DNA of 18,064 nt from Nitrospirae bacterium GWC2_42_7 (GTDB lineage Bacteria; Nitrospirota; Thermodesulfovibrionia; Thermodesulfovibrionales; UBA6898), in the NCBI GenBank assembly GCA_001803645.1, contig MHDW01000149.1:1-18064 (forward strand). The letters are read 5' to 3'. A program made the position numbers and the translations under genes. The notes below the pieces were generated by a model. That model saw only the letters and a program-made list of their open reading frames with translations, had not been told where the DNA came from and did no database searches. Below are positions 6,354 through 13,376 of the stretch, piece by piece (positions within the stretch are counted from its first letter, which is position 1; the number at the start of each line of letters is the position of its first letter).

Positions 6354-8525
6354 TCATCTCTTTACCCTAAGTATTCCCTCCATTTGTGTGATTTTATGTA
6401 TCAGGGATTTAAGTTGCGCATTGTCCTTTACTTCAATGACAAAGGTTATATGGCCTTTTCTTTCCTGTGTTGAAGTTGCCTCAAGATGACTGATATTTAT
6501 ATTGACAGACGAGATGAGCGAACTCAGGTTGGCCAGTATGCCCGGTTTGTCTATAGTCTCCACAAATAGCTTTGCTAGTGCTATCGAATCACCGGAAGAC
6601 TGCCAGTCAACATCAACGAGGCGGGCTTCTTCAAAGGAAAGCCTTTCGAGGTTGGAGCAGTCCTTGCGGTGGATCGTAACTCCTTTGCCTATGGTTACAA
6701 AACCAACGAGACTGTCGCCGGGTATCGGATAACAGCACTTGCCTGTATGGTAAAGGATATTATCAACACCTTTTATTGTTATGCCTTTTTGTTCCTTGAT
6801 AGGCCTTTGGATCTTGGGATGGACTGTTTCTTCCTCATGTTTTTCCGGCATCAGCCTGTTTGCTACCTGATGGGGCGAAATCCGGCCAAACCCTACTGCA
6901 ACGTAAAGTTCCTCAAGGGAGTTTATATTGAAGTTTTTTGCGACCTTCAGCATCTCGTCGGATTTAAGAAAAGAGCTCATCAGCCCGTGTCTTCTTAGCT
7001 CGTCTTCAAGAAGTTTTATGCCGAGCTCAATGCTCTGGGCCTTTTCCTCTGTCTTGACCCATTGTTTTATTCTGCTCTTTGCCCTCTGAGTTACAACGAA
7101 TTTGAGCCAGTCACGGCTTGGGCCATGGTTTGGAGATGTTATTATCTCGATGGTATCGCGGTTCTTAAGCTTGTATCTAAGAGGAACGATCTTGCCGTTG
7201 ATCCTTGCTCCAACGCATTTATGTCCGATCTGTGTGTGTACAGTGTATGCGAAATCAACAGGGGTTGAGCCGGAAGGCATCTCTTTTATCTCTCCCTTTG
7301 GGGTGAAAACATATACAACCTCCAGCATGACCTCGCCTTTTACAGCCTCCAGAAAGTCCATTGCATCAGAGTCTTCCTTCTGCCCCTTTATAAAGTCCCT
7401 GAGCCAGGAGATATACTGGCTGCTCTTCTCATCAATACTGCCTTTTTCCTTGTATTGCCAGTGTGAGGCAATACCCTCTTCTGCCAGTTGGTGCATCTCT
7501 TTAGTCCTTATCTGGAATTCTACCCTCTCTCCTTTTGGCCCGATAACAGTTGTGTGCAGTGACTGGTACATATTGGATTTTGGCACCCCTATATAGTCCT
7601 TAAAACGACCGGGTATAGGAGTCCAGAGCGAGTGTATGATCCCGAGTATGGCATAACAGTTTGATTTTGAATCAGTCTGGATCCTGAGCCCGAGGACATC
7701 ATGGACCTGATCGAATGTTATCCGTTGCTTCTGCATTTTCTGGTAGATCCCATAGTAATGTTTTATCCTGCCTGAAACTTCACAGGGTAGATTCTCTTCA
7801 GAGATCTTTTTGTTTATTAATTCTATCAGTTCTTTCAGGTACCCTTCCTGCTCCTCTTTTCTCTTTGCAACTTTTCTGACGAGTTCATCATAAAGGTCCG
7901 GCATCAGGGCTTTGAAGCTGAGGTCTTCCAGTTCTGTTTTCAGCCAACCAATGCCCAGCCTGTTGACGATCGGAGCATATATCTCAAGAGTCTCGTTGGC
8001 TATGCGCTGCTGTTTGTTCTCAGGCAGGTGATGCAGTGTCCGCATATTATGCAGGCGGTCTGCAAATTTTATCATTATTACCCTTATATCTTCGGACATG
8101 GCAAGTATCATTTTTCGGAAGTTCTCGGCCTGTGCCTCTTTCTTTGTCCTGAACTCCATTTTGGATAGTTTCGTGAGCGCCTTGACTAAAAATGCTATTT
8201 CTTTGCCGAAGATACCTCTTATGTCTTCTGTGGTTGTTCCGGTGTCCTCTATTGTATCGTGGAGAAGGCCTGCGACGATCGAGGAAACGTCCATTGTCAT
8301 ATCAGCAAGTATGTAGGCAACGGCAAGGGGATGTTTTATATAAGGCGAGCCCTCTATTCTTTTCTGGCTGCAATGCGCTTCGCTCGAGAAGTGATATGCT
8401 TTTATCAATGTGTCCAGATCCGCATCCGGACTATAGACACGTATCTTTTTCAAGAGAAGATCGAGCGAAAGATATTCAGGCATATTTTTATTATACAATA
8501 ATTCTTCTGAACTGGAATTAATCAT
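6354..8525 (-). CDS. Bifunctional (p)ppGpp synthetase/hydrolase (RelA/SpoT homologue)
   Basis: A 723-residue long RSH protein that makes and hydrolyses (p)ppGpp. The HD hydrolase domain (about 45-195) has His65, His89-Asp90 (LLHDTIEDT) and Asp156 (KFADRLHNMRTL), all intact. The synthetase domain (about 250-360) has RIKHYYGIYQKMQ, the RFKD motif (307-310), YQSLHT (320-325), EFQIRT and GIASHWQYK. RFKD is the form linked to bifunctional Rel/SpoT enzymes, as opposed to ExDD in synthetase-only RelA. TGS (about 400-465) follows, then a helical region with a CCYPIPGD zinc-finger-like stretch (around 612), and a C-terminal ACT domain (about 650-723). The start is uncertain: the ATG at 8525 has only weak ribosome-site likeness, and Met15 (8483) also fits family length. 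It diverges from rpiB. Confidence 0.93.
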   Translation of the reverse strand: MINSSSEELLYNKNMPEYLSLDLLLKKIRVYSPDADLDTLIKAYHFSSEAHCSQKRIEGSPYIKHPLAVAYILADMTMDVSSIVAGLLHDTIEDTGTTTEDIRGIFGKEIAFLVKALTKLSKMEFRTKKEAQAENFRKMILAMSEDIRVIMIKFADRLHNMRTLHHLPENKQQRIANETLEIYAPIVNRLGIGWLKTELEDLSFKALMPDLYDELVRKVAKRKEEQEGYLKELIELINKKISEENLPCEVSGRIKHYYGIYQKMQKQRITFDQVHDVLGLRIQTDSKSNCYAILGIIHSLWTPIPGRFKDYIGVPKSNMYQSLHTTVIGPKGERVEFQIRTKEMHQLAEEGIASHWQYKEKGSIDEKSSQYISWLRDFIKGQKEDSDAMDFLEAVKGEVMLEVVYVFTPKGEIKEMPSGSTPVDFAYTVHTQIGHKCVGARINGKIVPLRYKLKNRDTIEIITSPNHGPSRDWLKFVVTQRAKSRIKQWVKTEEKAQSIELGIKLLEDELRRHGLMSSFLKSDEMLKVAKNFNINSLEELYVAVGFGRISPHQVANRLMPEKHEEETVHPKIQRPIKEQKGITIKGVDNILYHTGKCCYPIPGDSLVGFVTIGKGVTIHRKDCSNLERLSFEEARLVDVDWQSSGDSIALAKLFVETIDKPGILANLSSLISSVNINISHLEATSTQERKGHITFVIEVKDNAQLKSLIHKITQMEGILRVKR

Positions 8526-8539
8526 TGTGATCCAATGCC

Positions 8540-8569
8540 TTGACTTAAATTTATGACCTCGGATAAGAT
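8540..8569 (+). promoter_or_regulatory. Candidate sigma-70 promoter for rpiB-glyA
   Basis: TTGACT (8540-8545, five of six bases of the -35 consensus), an 18-base spacer, then TAAGAT (8564-8569, four of six for the -10). A start near 8576 would give a leader of about 14 bases before the rpiB ATG. It lies in the 64-base gap between the divergent RelA/SpoT and rpiB genes. No convincing promoter was seen in this gap for the minus-strand gene. Confidence 0.45.
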
Positions 8570-8589
8570 AAAAATCCAGGTTAAATGTA

Positions 8590-9057
8590 ATGCAAATAGC
8601 GATTGGCAGTGATCATGCCGGCTTTGATTTAAAAGAAGATATTGTCGGACTTTTAAAGACCCTCAATATTGATTGTTTAGACTGCGGCCCAAGCAACAGA
8701 GACTCAGTAGACTATCCTGATTTTGGCGGAAAGGTCTCCGGACTTGTTTCAGAGGGAAAGGTCGAAAGAGGCATCCTTATCTGCGGTACAGGCATAGGGA
8801 TGTCCATAGTCGCAAACAAGTATCCTAATGTCAGGGCTTCTCTTTGTAATGAGCTTTTCACTGCAAAAATGAGCCGTATGCATAATGATGCGAACATACT
8901 TGTTATCGGAGGACGGATCGTCGGAAAGGACCTTGCGCTTGAGATCGTAAGGACATGGCTGGCTACTGCTTTTGAAGGAAACAGGCATTTAATGAGGATC
9001 AATAAAATAAAAACCATAGAGGAAGATCTGAACATACATGGCACAGGGAAATCTTAA
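8590..9057 (+). CDS. rpiB: Ribose-5-phosphate isomerase B
   Basis: A 155-residue RpiB/LacAB-family sugar-phosphate isomerase interconverting ribose 5-phosphate and ribulose 5-phosphate. Signatures are [11 protein letters not shown] at the N-terminus (Asp9-His10 contact the substrate), DYPDFG, the catalytic Cys66 in [24 protein letters not shown], and the ARMHND-like stretch [15 protein letters not shown]. Length is normal for the family. Start is ATG at 8590 with a weak AGG nine bases upstream; the ATG at 8585 is followed at once by a stop. The last 20 bases overlap glyA in another frame, so the two are one transcription unit. The rpiB-glyA pairing is common in bacteria. Confidence 0.95.
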   Translation: MQIAIGSDHAGFDLKEDIVGLLKTLNIDCLDCGPSNRDSVDYPDFGGKVSGLVSEGKVERGILICGTGIGMSIVANKYPNVRASLCNELFTAKMSRMHNDANILVIGGRIVGKDLALEIVRTWLATAFEGNRHLMRINKIKTIEEDLNIHGTGKS

Positions 9058-10279
9058 AAAAACTGATCCGCAGGTCTATGAGTCAATCCGGAACGAAAAA
9101 AACAGGGAACATGCGAAAATAGTCCTTATTGCCTCGGAAAATTATGTGAGCAAAGCAGTCCTTGAAGCGCAAGGTTCCATATTCACCAATAAGTACGCAG
9201 AAGGTTATCCGGGCCGAAGATATTACGGTGGATGCGAGTATGCAGATGTAGTAGAAAATCTTGCAATAGACAGAGCCAAGCAACTTTTCAAAGCAGAACA
9301 TGTTAATGTCCAGCCCCATTCAGGAAGTCAGGCTAACATGGCTGTATACTTTGCCATGCTTAAACCCGGAGACAGAATACTCGGCATGAGCCTGAATCAC
9401 GGAGGCCATCTTTCACATGGCGCATCAGTCAATTTTTCAGGGATGCTTTATCAAAATGCCTCCTATGGCGTTAATAAGGAGACCGGCTATATAGATTATG
9501 ATGAGGTGAGAAGACTGGCGCTTGAGCACAGGCCCAGAATGATAGTGGTCGGCGCAAGCGCATATTCGCGGGTCCTTGATTTTAAGGCTTTTTCAGATAT
9601 ATCAAAAGAGGTCGGCGCATATCTTATGGCGGATATTGCGCATATAGCAGGGCTTGTTGCTGCAGGGATCCATCCATCGCCAATACCATATGCTGATTTT
9701 GTGACAACCACAACTCACAAGACAATGAGAGGCCCGCGCGGCGGCATGATAATGTGCAGGGCAGAGCATGCAAGAGCCATAGACAAGATGATATTCCCCG
9801 GAATTCAGGGCGGGCCTCTTGTTCATATAATAGCTGCAAAGGCCACAGCTCTGAAGGAAGCCATGAGCAAGAGTTTTGTGAAATATCAGGAGAGGGTTGT
9901 TAAGAATGCGCAGAAACTCTCTGAGGAACTCAGCAAAAGGGATTTTAGGATTTTTTCAGGCGGTACTGATAATCATCTTATGCTTGTAGATCTGACAAAT
10001 AAAGGCATTACAGGCAAAGAGGCAGAGATCGCATTGGATAAAGCAGGGATAACAGTAAATAAAAATGCTATTCCTTATGACGAGAGGCCCCCTTCAGTAA
10101 CAAGCGGAATACGGCTCGGAACACCTTGCATAACAACGCGGGGCATGGGAATACCTGAGATGACAAAAATAGCGGATATAATATCTTCCATCATACATAA
10201 CAGTAACGAAGACAAGGCAATTAAAGAAATTGCAAAGAAGGTCAAAACACTCTGCGATAAATTCCCTGTTTACAAATGA
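9038..10279 (+). CDS. glyA: Serine hydroxymethyltransferase
   Basis: A 413-residue PLP enzyme converting serine and THF to glycine and 5,10-methylene-THF, feeding one-carbon units to purine synthesis (including the AICAR transformylase step) and thymidylate. Family motifs are ASENYVS (32-38), [15 protein letters not shown] (51-65), [17 protein letters not shown], Asp199 and His202 in MADIAHIAG, and the PLP-binding Lys228 in [14 protein letters not shown]. Length is standard. The ATG at 9038 lies within the end of rpiB (20-base overlap), with GAGGAAG further up at a wide spacing, which suggests translational coupling. It is followed by a strong terminator-like hairpin at 10304-10327. Confidence 0.97.
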   Translation: MAQGNLKKTDPQVYESIRNEKNREHAKIVLIASENYVSKAVLEAQGSIFTNKYAEGYPGRRYYGGCEYADVVENLAIDRAKQLFKAEHVNVQPHSGSQANMAVYFAMLKPGDRILGMSLNHGGHLSHGASVNFSGMLYQNASYGVNKETGYIDYDEVRRLALEHRPRMIVVGASAYSRVLDFKAFSDISKEVGAYLMADIAHIAGLVAAGIHPSPIPYADFVTTTTHKTMRGPRGGMIMCRAEHARAIDKMIFPGIQGGPLVHIIAAKATALKEAMSKSFVKYQERVVKNAQKLSEELSKRDFRIFSGGTDNHLMLVDLTNKGITGKEAEIALDKAGITVNKNAIPYDERPPSVTSGIRLGTPCITTRGMGIPEMTKIADIISSIIHNSNEDKAIKEIAKKVKTLCDKFPVYK

Positions 10280-10289
10280 AATTTAAAAT

Positions 10290-10394
10290 AACCCACCCCT
10301 GCACCCCTCCAAGGAGGGGACTTTTTTTGATTACCCTTTTGGGAGAGGACTATTTTTTTAATTCCCCTCTTGGGAGGGGTGCAGGGGTGGGTTT
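10290..10394. mobile_element. MITE-like element with long inverted ends
   Basis: The left end (10290-10320) and the reverse complement of the right end (10364-10393) share AACCCACCCCTGCACCCCTC without mismatch, and nearly match for about 30 bases including AGGGG. The 40-odd bases between are AT-rich with two T-runs. It has no coding capacity and about 105 bases in total. It fills most of the glyA-nrdR gap. It could be a non-autonomous mobile element or a REP-type palindrome; no clear target duplication was seen. Confidence 0.6.
10304..10327 (+). terminator. Rho-independent terminator after glyA
   Basis: CCCCTC-CAAG-GAGGGG followed by ACTTTTTTT (seven T), 25 bases past the glyA stop. It is formed by the left end of the inverted-repeat element, so the repeat appears to supply the terminator for rpiB-glyA. 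Confidence 0.7.
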
Positions 10395-10416
10395 CTCGTA
10401 TAACTGAAGGGACAAC

Positions 10417-10881
10417 ATGAAATGCCCTTTTTGCGGAAATACTGAAGACAAGGTCATTGATTCCAGAACCAGCAAGGAAGGCGACTCAATACGCCGCAGG
10501 CGCGAATGCATCAAGTGCGCGAGACGTTTTACATCATATGAGAGGGTTGAAGATGTTGTTACAATGGTTGCTAAAAAGGACGGAAGGCGTGAACCCTTTG
10601 ACACAAACAAAGTAAAAGCCGGCCTTGTCATCTCCTGCAAAAAAAGGCCTATTGAGATCGAGATCCTTGACAGGATCGCAGAAGACATCGAAAGGAAGCT
10701 CAATGCCCTTAACGTTAAAGAGATCGAAAGCTCATGGATAGGTGAAGCGATAATGTCAGCGCTTAAAGATCTTGATAAGGTTGCATACGTGAGATTTGCT
10801 TCTGTATACCGGCAGTTTAGAGACATAAATGACCTGATGGATGAGGTCAAGACCCTTTTTGACAGTAAAGAAAAACCATAA
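10417..10881 (+). CDS. nrdR: NrdR transcriptional repressor of ribonucleotide reductase genes
   Basis: A 154-residue NrdR, which senses ATP/dATP and represses nrd operons. The zinc ribbon is formed by Cys3, Cys6, Cys31 and Cys34 (MKCPFCGN and CIKCARRFTSYER). The ATP-cone domain (about 49-139) includes VAKKDGRREPFDTNKVKAGL and RFASVYRQFRDI. Length and sequence are standard. The ATG at 10417 has GAAGGG about seven bases upstream. The TAA stop overlaps the next ATG (TAATG), so the downstream sigma-54 activator is co-transcribed. No NrdR box was looked for successfully in this window, and no nrd gene is present. Confidence 0.96.
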   Translation: MKCPFCGNTEDKVIDSRTSKEGDSIRRRRECIKCARRFTSYERVEDVVTMVAKKDGRREPFDTNKVKAGLVISCKKRPIEIEILDRIAEDIERKLNALNVKEIESSWIGEAIMSALKDLDKVAYVRFASVYRQFRDINDLMDEVKTLFDSKEKP

Positions 10882-12200
10882 TGAGCAACCCCCTTCTTTT
10901 GATAATAGAAGATGATGAAACAATCACCTTGAGTCTGAAGGTTTTTTTTGAAGGCAGGGGATGCAATGTTCTAAATGCATCAACAGGGGAGGAGGGACTC
11001 AGAATAGCGCTCAAGGAAGTGCCTGATACTGTTCTTCTGGATCTCAGGCTTCCAGATATCCACGGAATTGAAATTCTAAAGGCAATAAAAAGAGACTATC
11101 CTGAGATATCAGTAATTATAATGACAGGCTATGGAGAGATTGAAGAAGCTGTCAAGGCCATGAAACTCGGAGCGGAATATTTCTTTAAAAAGCCGATCGA
11201 TATGGATGAACTTGCTGTAATTGTTGAAAAGAGCCTCAGTATAAAGCAGATAAGACAGGAAGCCATATTAAACAGAGAATCCCCTTATTTGATCATAGGC
11301 AGGAGCAAGCAGACACAAGGTCTTATTCATATGATAAATCTTTTGGCGGCTAATCCCGCGACTACCATAATGATCTACGGGGAAACCGGAACCGGCAAAG
11401 AACTGGTGGCGCGTAATATACATGCGTTAAGCAGCAGAAAGGAAAAACCTTTTGTTGATATAAACTGCGCTTCGATCCCTGAAAATATCTTCGAAAGTGA
11501 ACTCTTTGGATACGAGGCAGGGGCCTTTACGGATGCTAAAAAAACAAAAAAGGGTCTGTTCGAGCTGGCAGATGGAGGAACACTTTTTCTGGATGAAATT
11601 GGGGATATGCCCCAGAATGCACAGGCAAAGATCCTGAAAGTACTTGAAAGCAAAACATTAAAACGTCTTGGTGGCACAAGGGACATAACTGTAGATGTCC
11701 GCATAATAGCTGCAACCAATAAAGACCTCGAAGGACTGACCAAAAAAGGTTTGTTCAGGGAAGACCTTTACTACAGGCTGAATGTAATGCCTTTAATTAT
11801 ATCGCCTCTGAGAGAAAGGGTTGATGATATACCTTTTATTGCTGTTTTTCTTCTTGAGGAGATAAAAAATACCATCGGCAAAAAGGAAATAGGAAAGTTA
11901 ACAGACGAAGCTATTGATCTGTTGAGTTCTTATCAATGGCCAGGAAATGTCAGAGAATTAAGGAATGTGATCGAACGGGCAGCAATACTCTGCCAGCAGG
12001 GGGACATTTTGACCAGGCATCTGATCCTGCCGGAGGAAAAAATACTGCAGAAAAAACCGATGGCTTTGAGTGAAGTTGAACAAGATCATATAAATAGAAC
12101 TCTTCAACTTACAGAAGGAAATAGATCAAAGGCCGCTCAAATACTTGGTATTGCCAGATCAACCCTCAACGAGAAAATTAAGCTGTATAACCTCAGCTGA
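10881..12200 (+). CDS. NtrC-family sigma-54-dependent response regulator
   Basis: A 439-residue three-domain activator. The receiver (about 5-118) has Asp11-Asp12, phospho-acceptor Asp54 (VLLDLRLPD), Thr82 and Lys104. The AAA+ domain (about 138-375) has Walker A GETGTGKE (167-174), Walker B LFLDE with Asp238-Glu239, and the sensor/arginine-finger region FREDLYYRLNVMPL. The sigma-54 contact loop reads GAFTDA (214-219) instead of GAFTGA. A Fis-type helix-turn-helix (about 405-435) includes NRSKAAQILGIARSTLNEKI. Its ATG overlaps the nrdR stop by one base. No partner histidine kinase is adjacent. The next genes start behind a -24/-12 promoter 282 bases downstream, which is the likeliest local target. 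It also resembles AtoC/ZraR-type regulators; the signal is unknown. Confidence 0.92.
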   Translation: MSNPLLLIIEDDETITLSLKVFFEGRGCNVLNASTGEEGLRIALKEVPDTVLLDLRLPDIHGIEILKAIKRDYPEISVIIMTGYGEIEEAVKAMKLGAEYFFKKPIDMDELAVIVEKSLSIKQIRQEAILNRESPYLIIGRSKQTQGLIHMINLLAANPATTIMIYGETGTGKELVARNIHALSSRKEKPFVDINCASIPENIFESELFGYEAGAFTDAKKTKKGLFELADGGTLFLDEIGDMPQNAQAKILKVLESKTLKRLGGTRDITVDVRIIAATNKDLEGLTKKGLFREDLYYRLNVMPLIISPLRERVDDIPFIAVFLLEEIKNTIGKKEIGKLTDEAIDLLSSYQWPGNVRELRNVIERAAILCQQGDILTRHLILPEEKILQKKPMALSEVEQDHINRTLQLTEGNRSKAAQILGIARSTLNEKIKLYNLS

Positions 12201-12206
12201 CTGATT

Positions 12207-12233
12207 TTCGGTCGCCCTGTCTTAAATTCGGTC
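12207..12233 (+). promoter_or_regulatory. TTCGGTC direct repeat, possible activator site
   Basis: TTCGGTC occurs at 12207-12213 and 12227-12233, 20 bases apart, which is about two helical turns. It lies some 275 bases before the -24/-12 promoter, a possible distance for an enhancer-type site of the adjacent NtrC-family regulator. Evidence is only the repeat and its place. The remainder of 12234-12333 is AT-rich with nothing recognised. Confidence 0.2.
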
Positions 12234-12333
12234 AGTCTTTGAAGTTTTTAGTTATCAATAAGTTATTCAAAATACCCCTGCTATAACTCTTTAAAGCTAT
12301 CAGTAACAAGCCTGCGTCAAAGTTCCTTTGATT

Positions 12334-12424
12334 GTCATTGCGAGCAGAGCGAAGCAATCTCATTTGTTTTTTAAATCAATAAGCTGCAGATTGCTTTGTC
12401 GTGGAAACCACTCCTCGCAATGAC
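12334..12424. repeat. GTCATTGCGAG...AGCAATCT dispersed inverted repeat
   Basis: GTCATTGCGAG (12334-12344) followed by AAGCAATCT (12352-12360) at the left, and the reverse complements AGATTGCTT (12388-12396) and CTCGCAATGAC (12414-12424) at the right. The unit is about 91 bases and has no coding capacity. Repeats with the GTCATTGCGAG/GAAGCAATCT signature are widespread in intergenic DNA of several phyla. It sits between the sigma-54 activator gene and the -24/-12 promoter. Confidence 0.7.
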
Positions 12425-12481
12425 CCTTTTTAAACTGAATTCAACTATTAACGAAAACCAGAAATATTAATTTTGAATTCT

Positions 12482-12498
12482 TTGGCATCTGGCTTGCA
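12482..12498 (+). promoter_or_regulatory. Sigma-54 (-24/-12) promoter of the chemosensory operon
   Basis: TTGGCA-TCTGGC-TTGCA: the invariant GG (12484-12485) and GC (12496-12497) are separated by exactly 10 bases, and the flanks agree with the TGGCAC-N5-TTGC consensus. Transcription would start near 12509, leaving a leader of about 27 bases with GGGAGG before the first ATG at 12536. An NtrC-family activator gene lies directly upstream. Confidence 0.75.
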
Positions 12499-12535
12499 TT
12501 AATCAATACTGAAAATTAATTTGGGAGGCATATAA

Positions 12536-12931
12536 ATGAAAAAAATATTGATCGTTGACGATGAACAAACAATCCTTATCGCACTTTCTCACCTGCTGAG
12601 CAATAAGGATACAACTGTGATCACAAGCAACAGGATAGAAGAAGCTGAAGAGGCCCTGTCACGCTACACCTTTGACCTTGTCATAGCTGACATACGGATG
12701 AGCGGAATGTACGGGATAGAAGGGCTTGAGCTTCTCAGCTATATCAAGAAGGTACGGCCTGAGACAGAGGTGATAATAATGACGGCTTACGGATCTGAAG
12801 AGATAAAGGAGGACGCTTACAAACGAGGAGCTTTTTACTATTATGAAAAGCCGATAGATATTACTCATCTTATATCAAAGGTGACGGCACTTGGCATAGT
12901 TGTAACAACACTGCCGGCTTCCAGGATATAA
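12536..12931 (+). CDS. Single-domain response regulator (receiver only)
   Basis: A 131-residue stand-alone receiver with Asp8-Asp9, phospho-acceptor Asp52 (LVIADIRMSG), Thr83 (IIMTAYG) and Lys105 (YYEKPID). There is no output domain. The receiver looks more like those of NtrC-type regulators than classical CheY, for example IIMTAYG and EKPID. It is the first gene after the sigma-54 promoter; GGGAGG lies seven bases before the ATG. It may serve as a phosphate sink, a second CheA target or a link to another kinase. Which one cannot be told from sequence. Confidence 0.87.
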   Translation: MKKILIVDDEQTILIALSHLLSNKDTTVITSNRIEEAEEALSRYTFDLVIADIRMSGMYGIEGLELLSYIKKVRPETEVIIMTAYGSEEIKEDAYKRGAFYYYEKPIDITHLISKVTALGIVVTTLPASRI

Positions 12932-12959
12932 ATGGCTCCACGCAAAACAGGAGGATGAA

Positions 12960-13373
12960 ATGACAGGGTTAAATAAAATACTTGTAGTAGATGATTCCCA
13001 GCTTATACATTCGATGTACAGGCTTGTGCTTCACAGGTATGCCGGGTGCAGGATCCTTGATGCGATGAACGGCCTTGAGGCGCTTGATGTGCTCTCAAAG
13101 GAGAGCGATTTTGATCTCATTCTCCTGGATATAAACATGCCTGTTATGAACGGTATACAGTTCATGGAAAAACTCAAAAAGGACAACCTCTACAGAAAAA
13201 TTCCGATAATAGTCATAAGCACCGAAGGAAAGGAAGAAGATACTCTGACTGCTTTAAAGCTCGGTGCCACGGGTTATGTTGTTAAACCATTTAAACCGCA
13301 TATGCTCCATGAACTTATAGAGAAGGTGCTTGCAAGGAAATCATTAGCAACAATAGGGGCAAAGAGCGGATAG
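12960..13373 (+). CDS. cheY: CheY-like response regulator
   Basis: A 137-residue receiver-only protein of CheY type. Asp11-Asp12, phospho-acceptor Asp57 in LILLDINMPVMNGI, the Ser87-Thr88 pair in VISTEG and Lys109 in GYVVKPFKP are all present, as in CheY or CheY-like proteins beside CheA. AGGAGG lies five bases before the ATG at 12960; an ATG at 12955 is out of frame and stops at once. It ends three bases before cheA, so it is probably the direct phosphoryl acceptor from that kinase. Whether its output is a flagellar switch, pili or something else is not shown by this window. Confidence 0.88.
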   Translation: MTGLNKILVVDDSQLIHSMYRLVLHRYAGCRILDAMNGLEALDVLSKESDFDLILLDINMPVMNGIQFMEKLKKDNLYRKIPIIVISTEGKEEDTLTALKLGATGYVVKPFKPHMLHELIEKVLARKSLATIGAKSG

Positions 13374-13376
13374 GCC

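Noticed and set aside
8490..8495. TATAAT on the minus strand inside the RelA/SpoT gene, as a promoter
   Set aside because: It lies only seven bases before the internal ATG at 8483 and has no recognisable -35. It reads naturally as codons for Tyr-Asn within the N-terminal lead.
9038..9057. rpiB-glyA overlap as a frameshift or assembly error
   Set aside because: Both proteins have normal lengths and intact ends, so a 20-base coupled overlap is the simpler reading.
10395..10416. Promoter for nrdR directly after the inverted-repeat element
   Set aside because: A GTATAAC stretch is present, but it is too close to the ATG and lacks a -35, so I do not call it.
12955..12963. Earlier ATG for the CheY-like gene
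   Set aside because: This ATG reads ATG-AAA-TGA and stops at once. The ATG at 12960, with AGGAGG five bases upstream, is the start.
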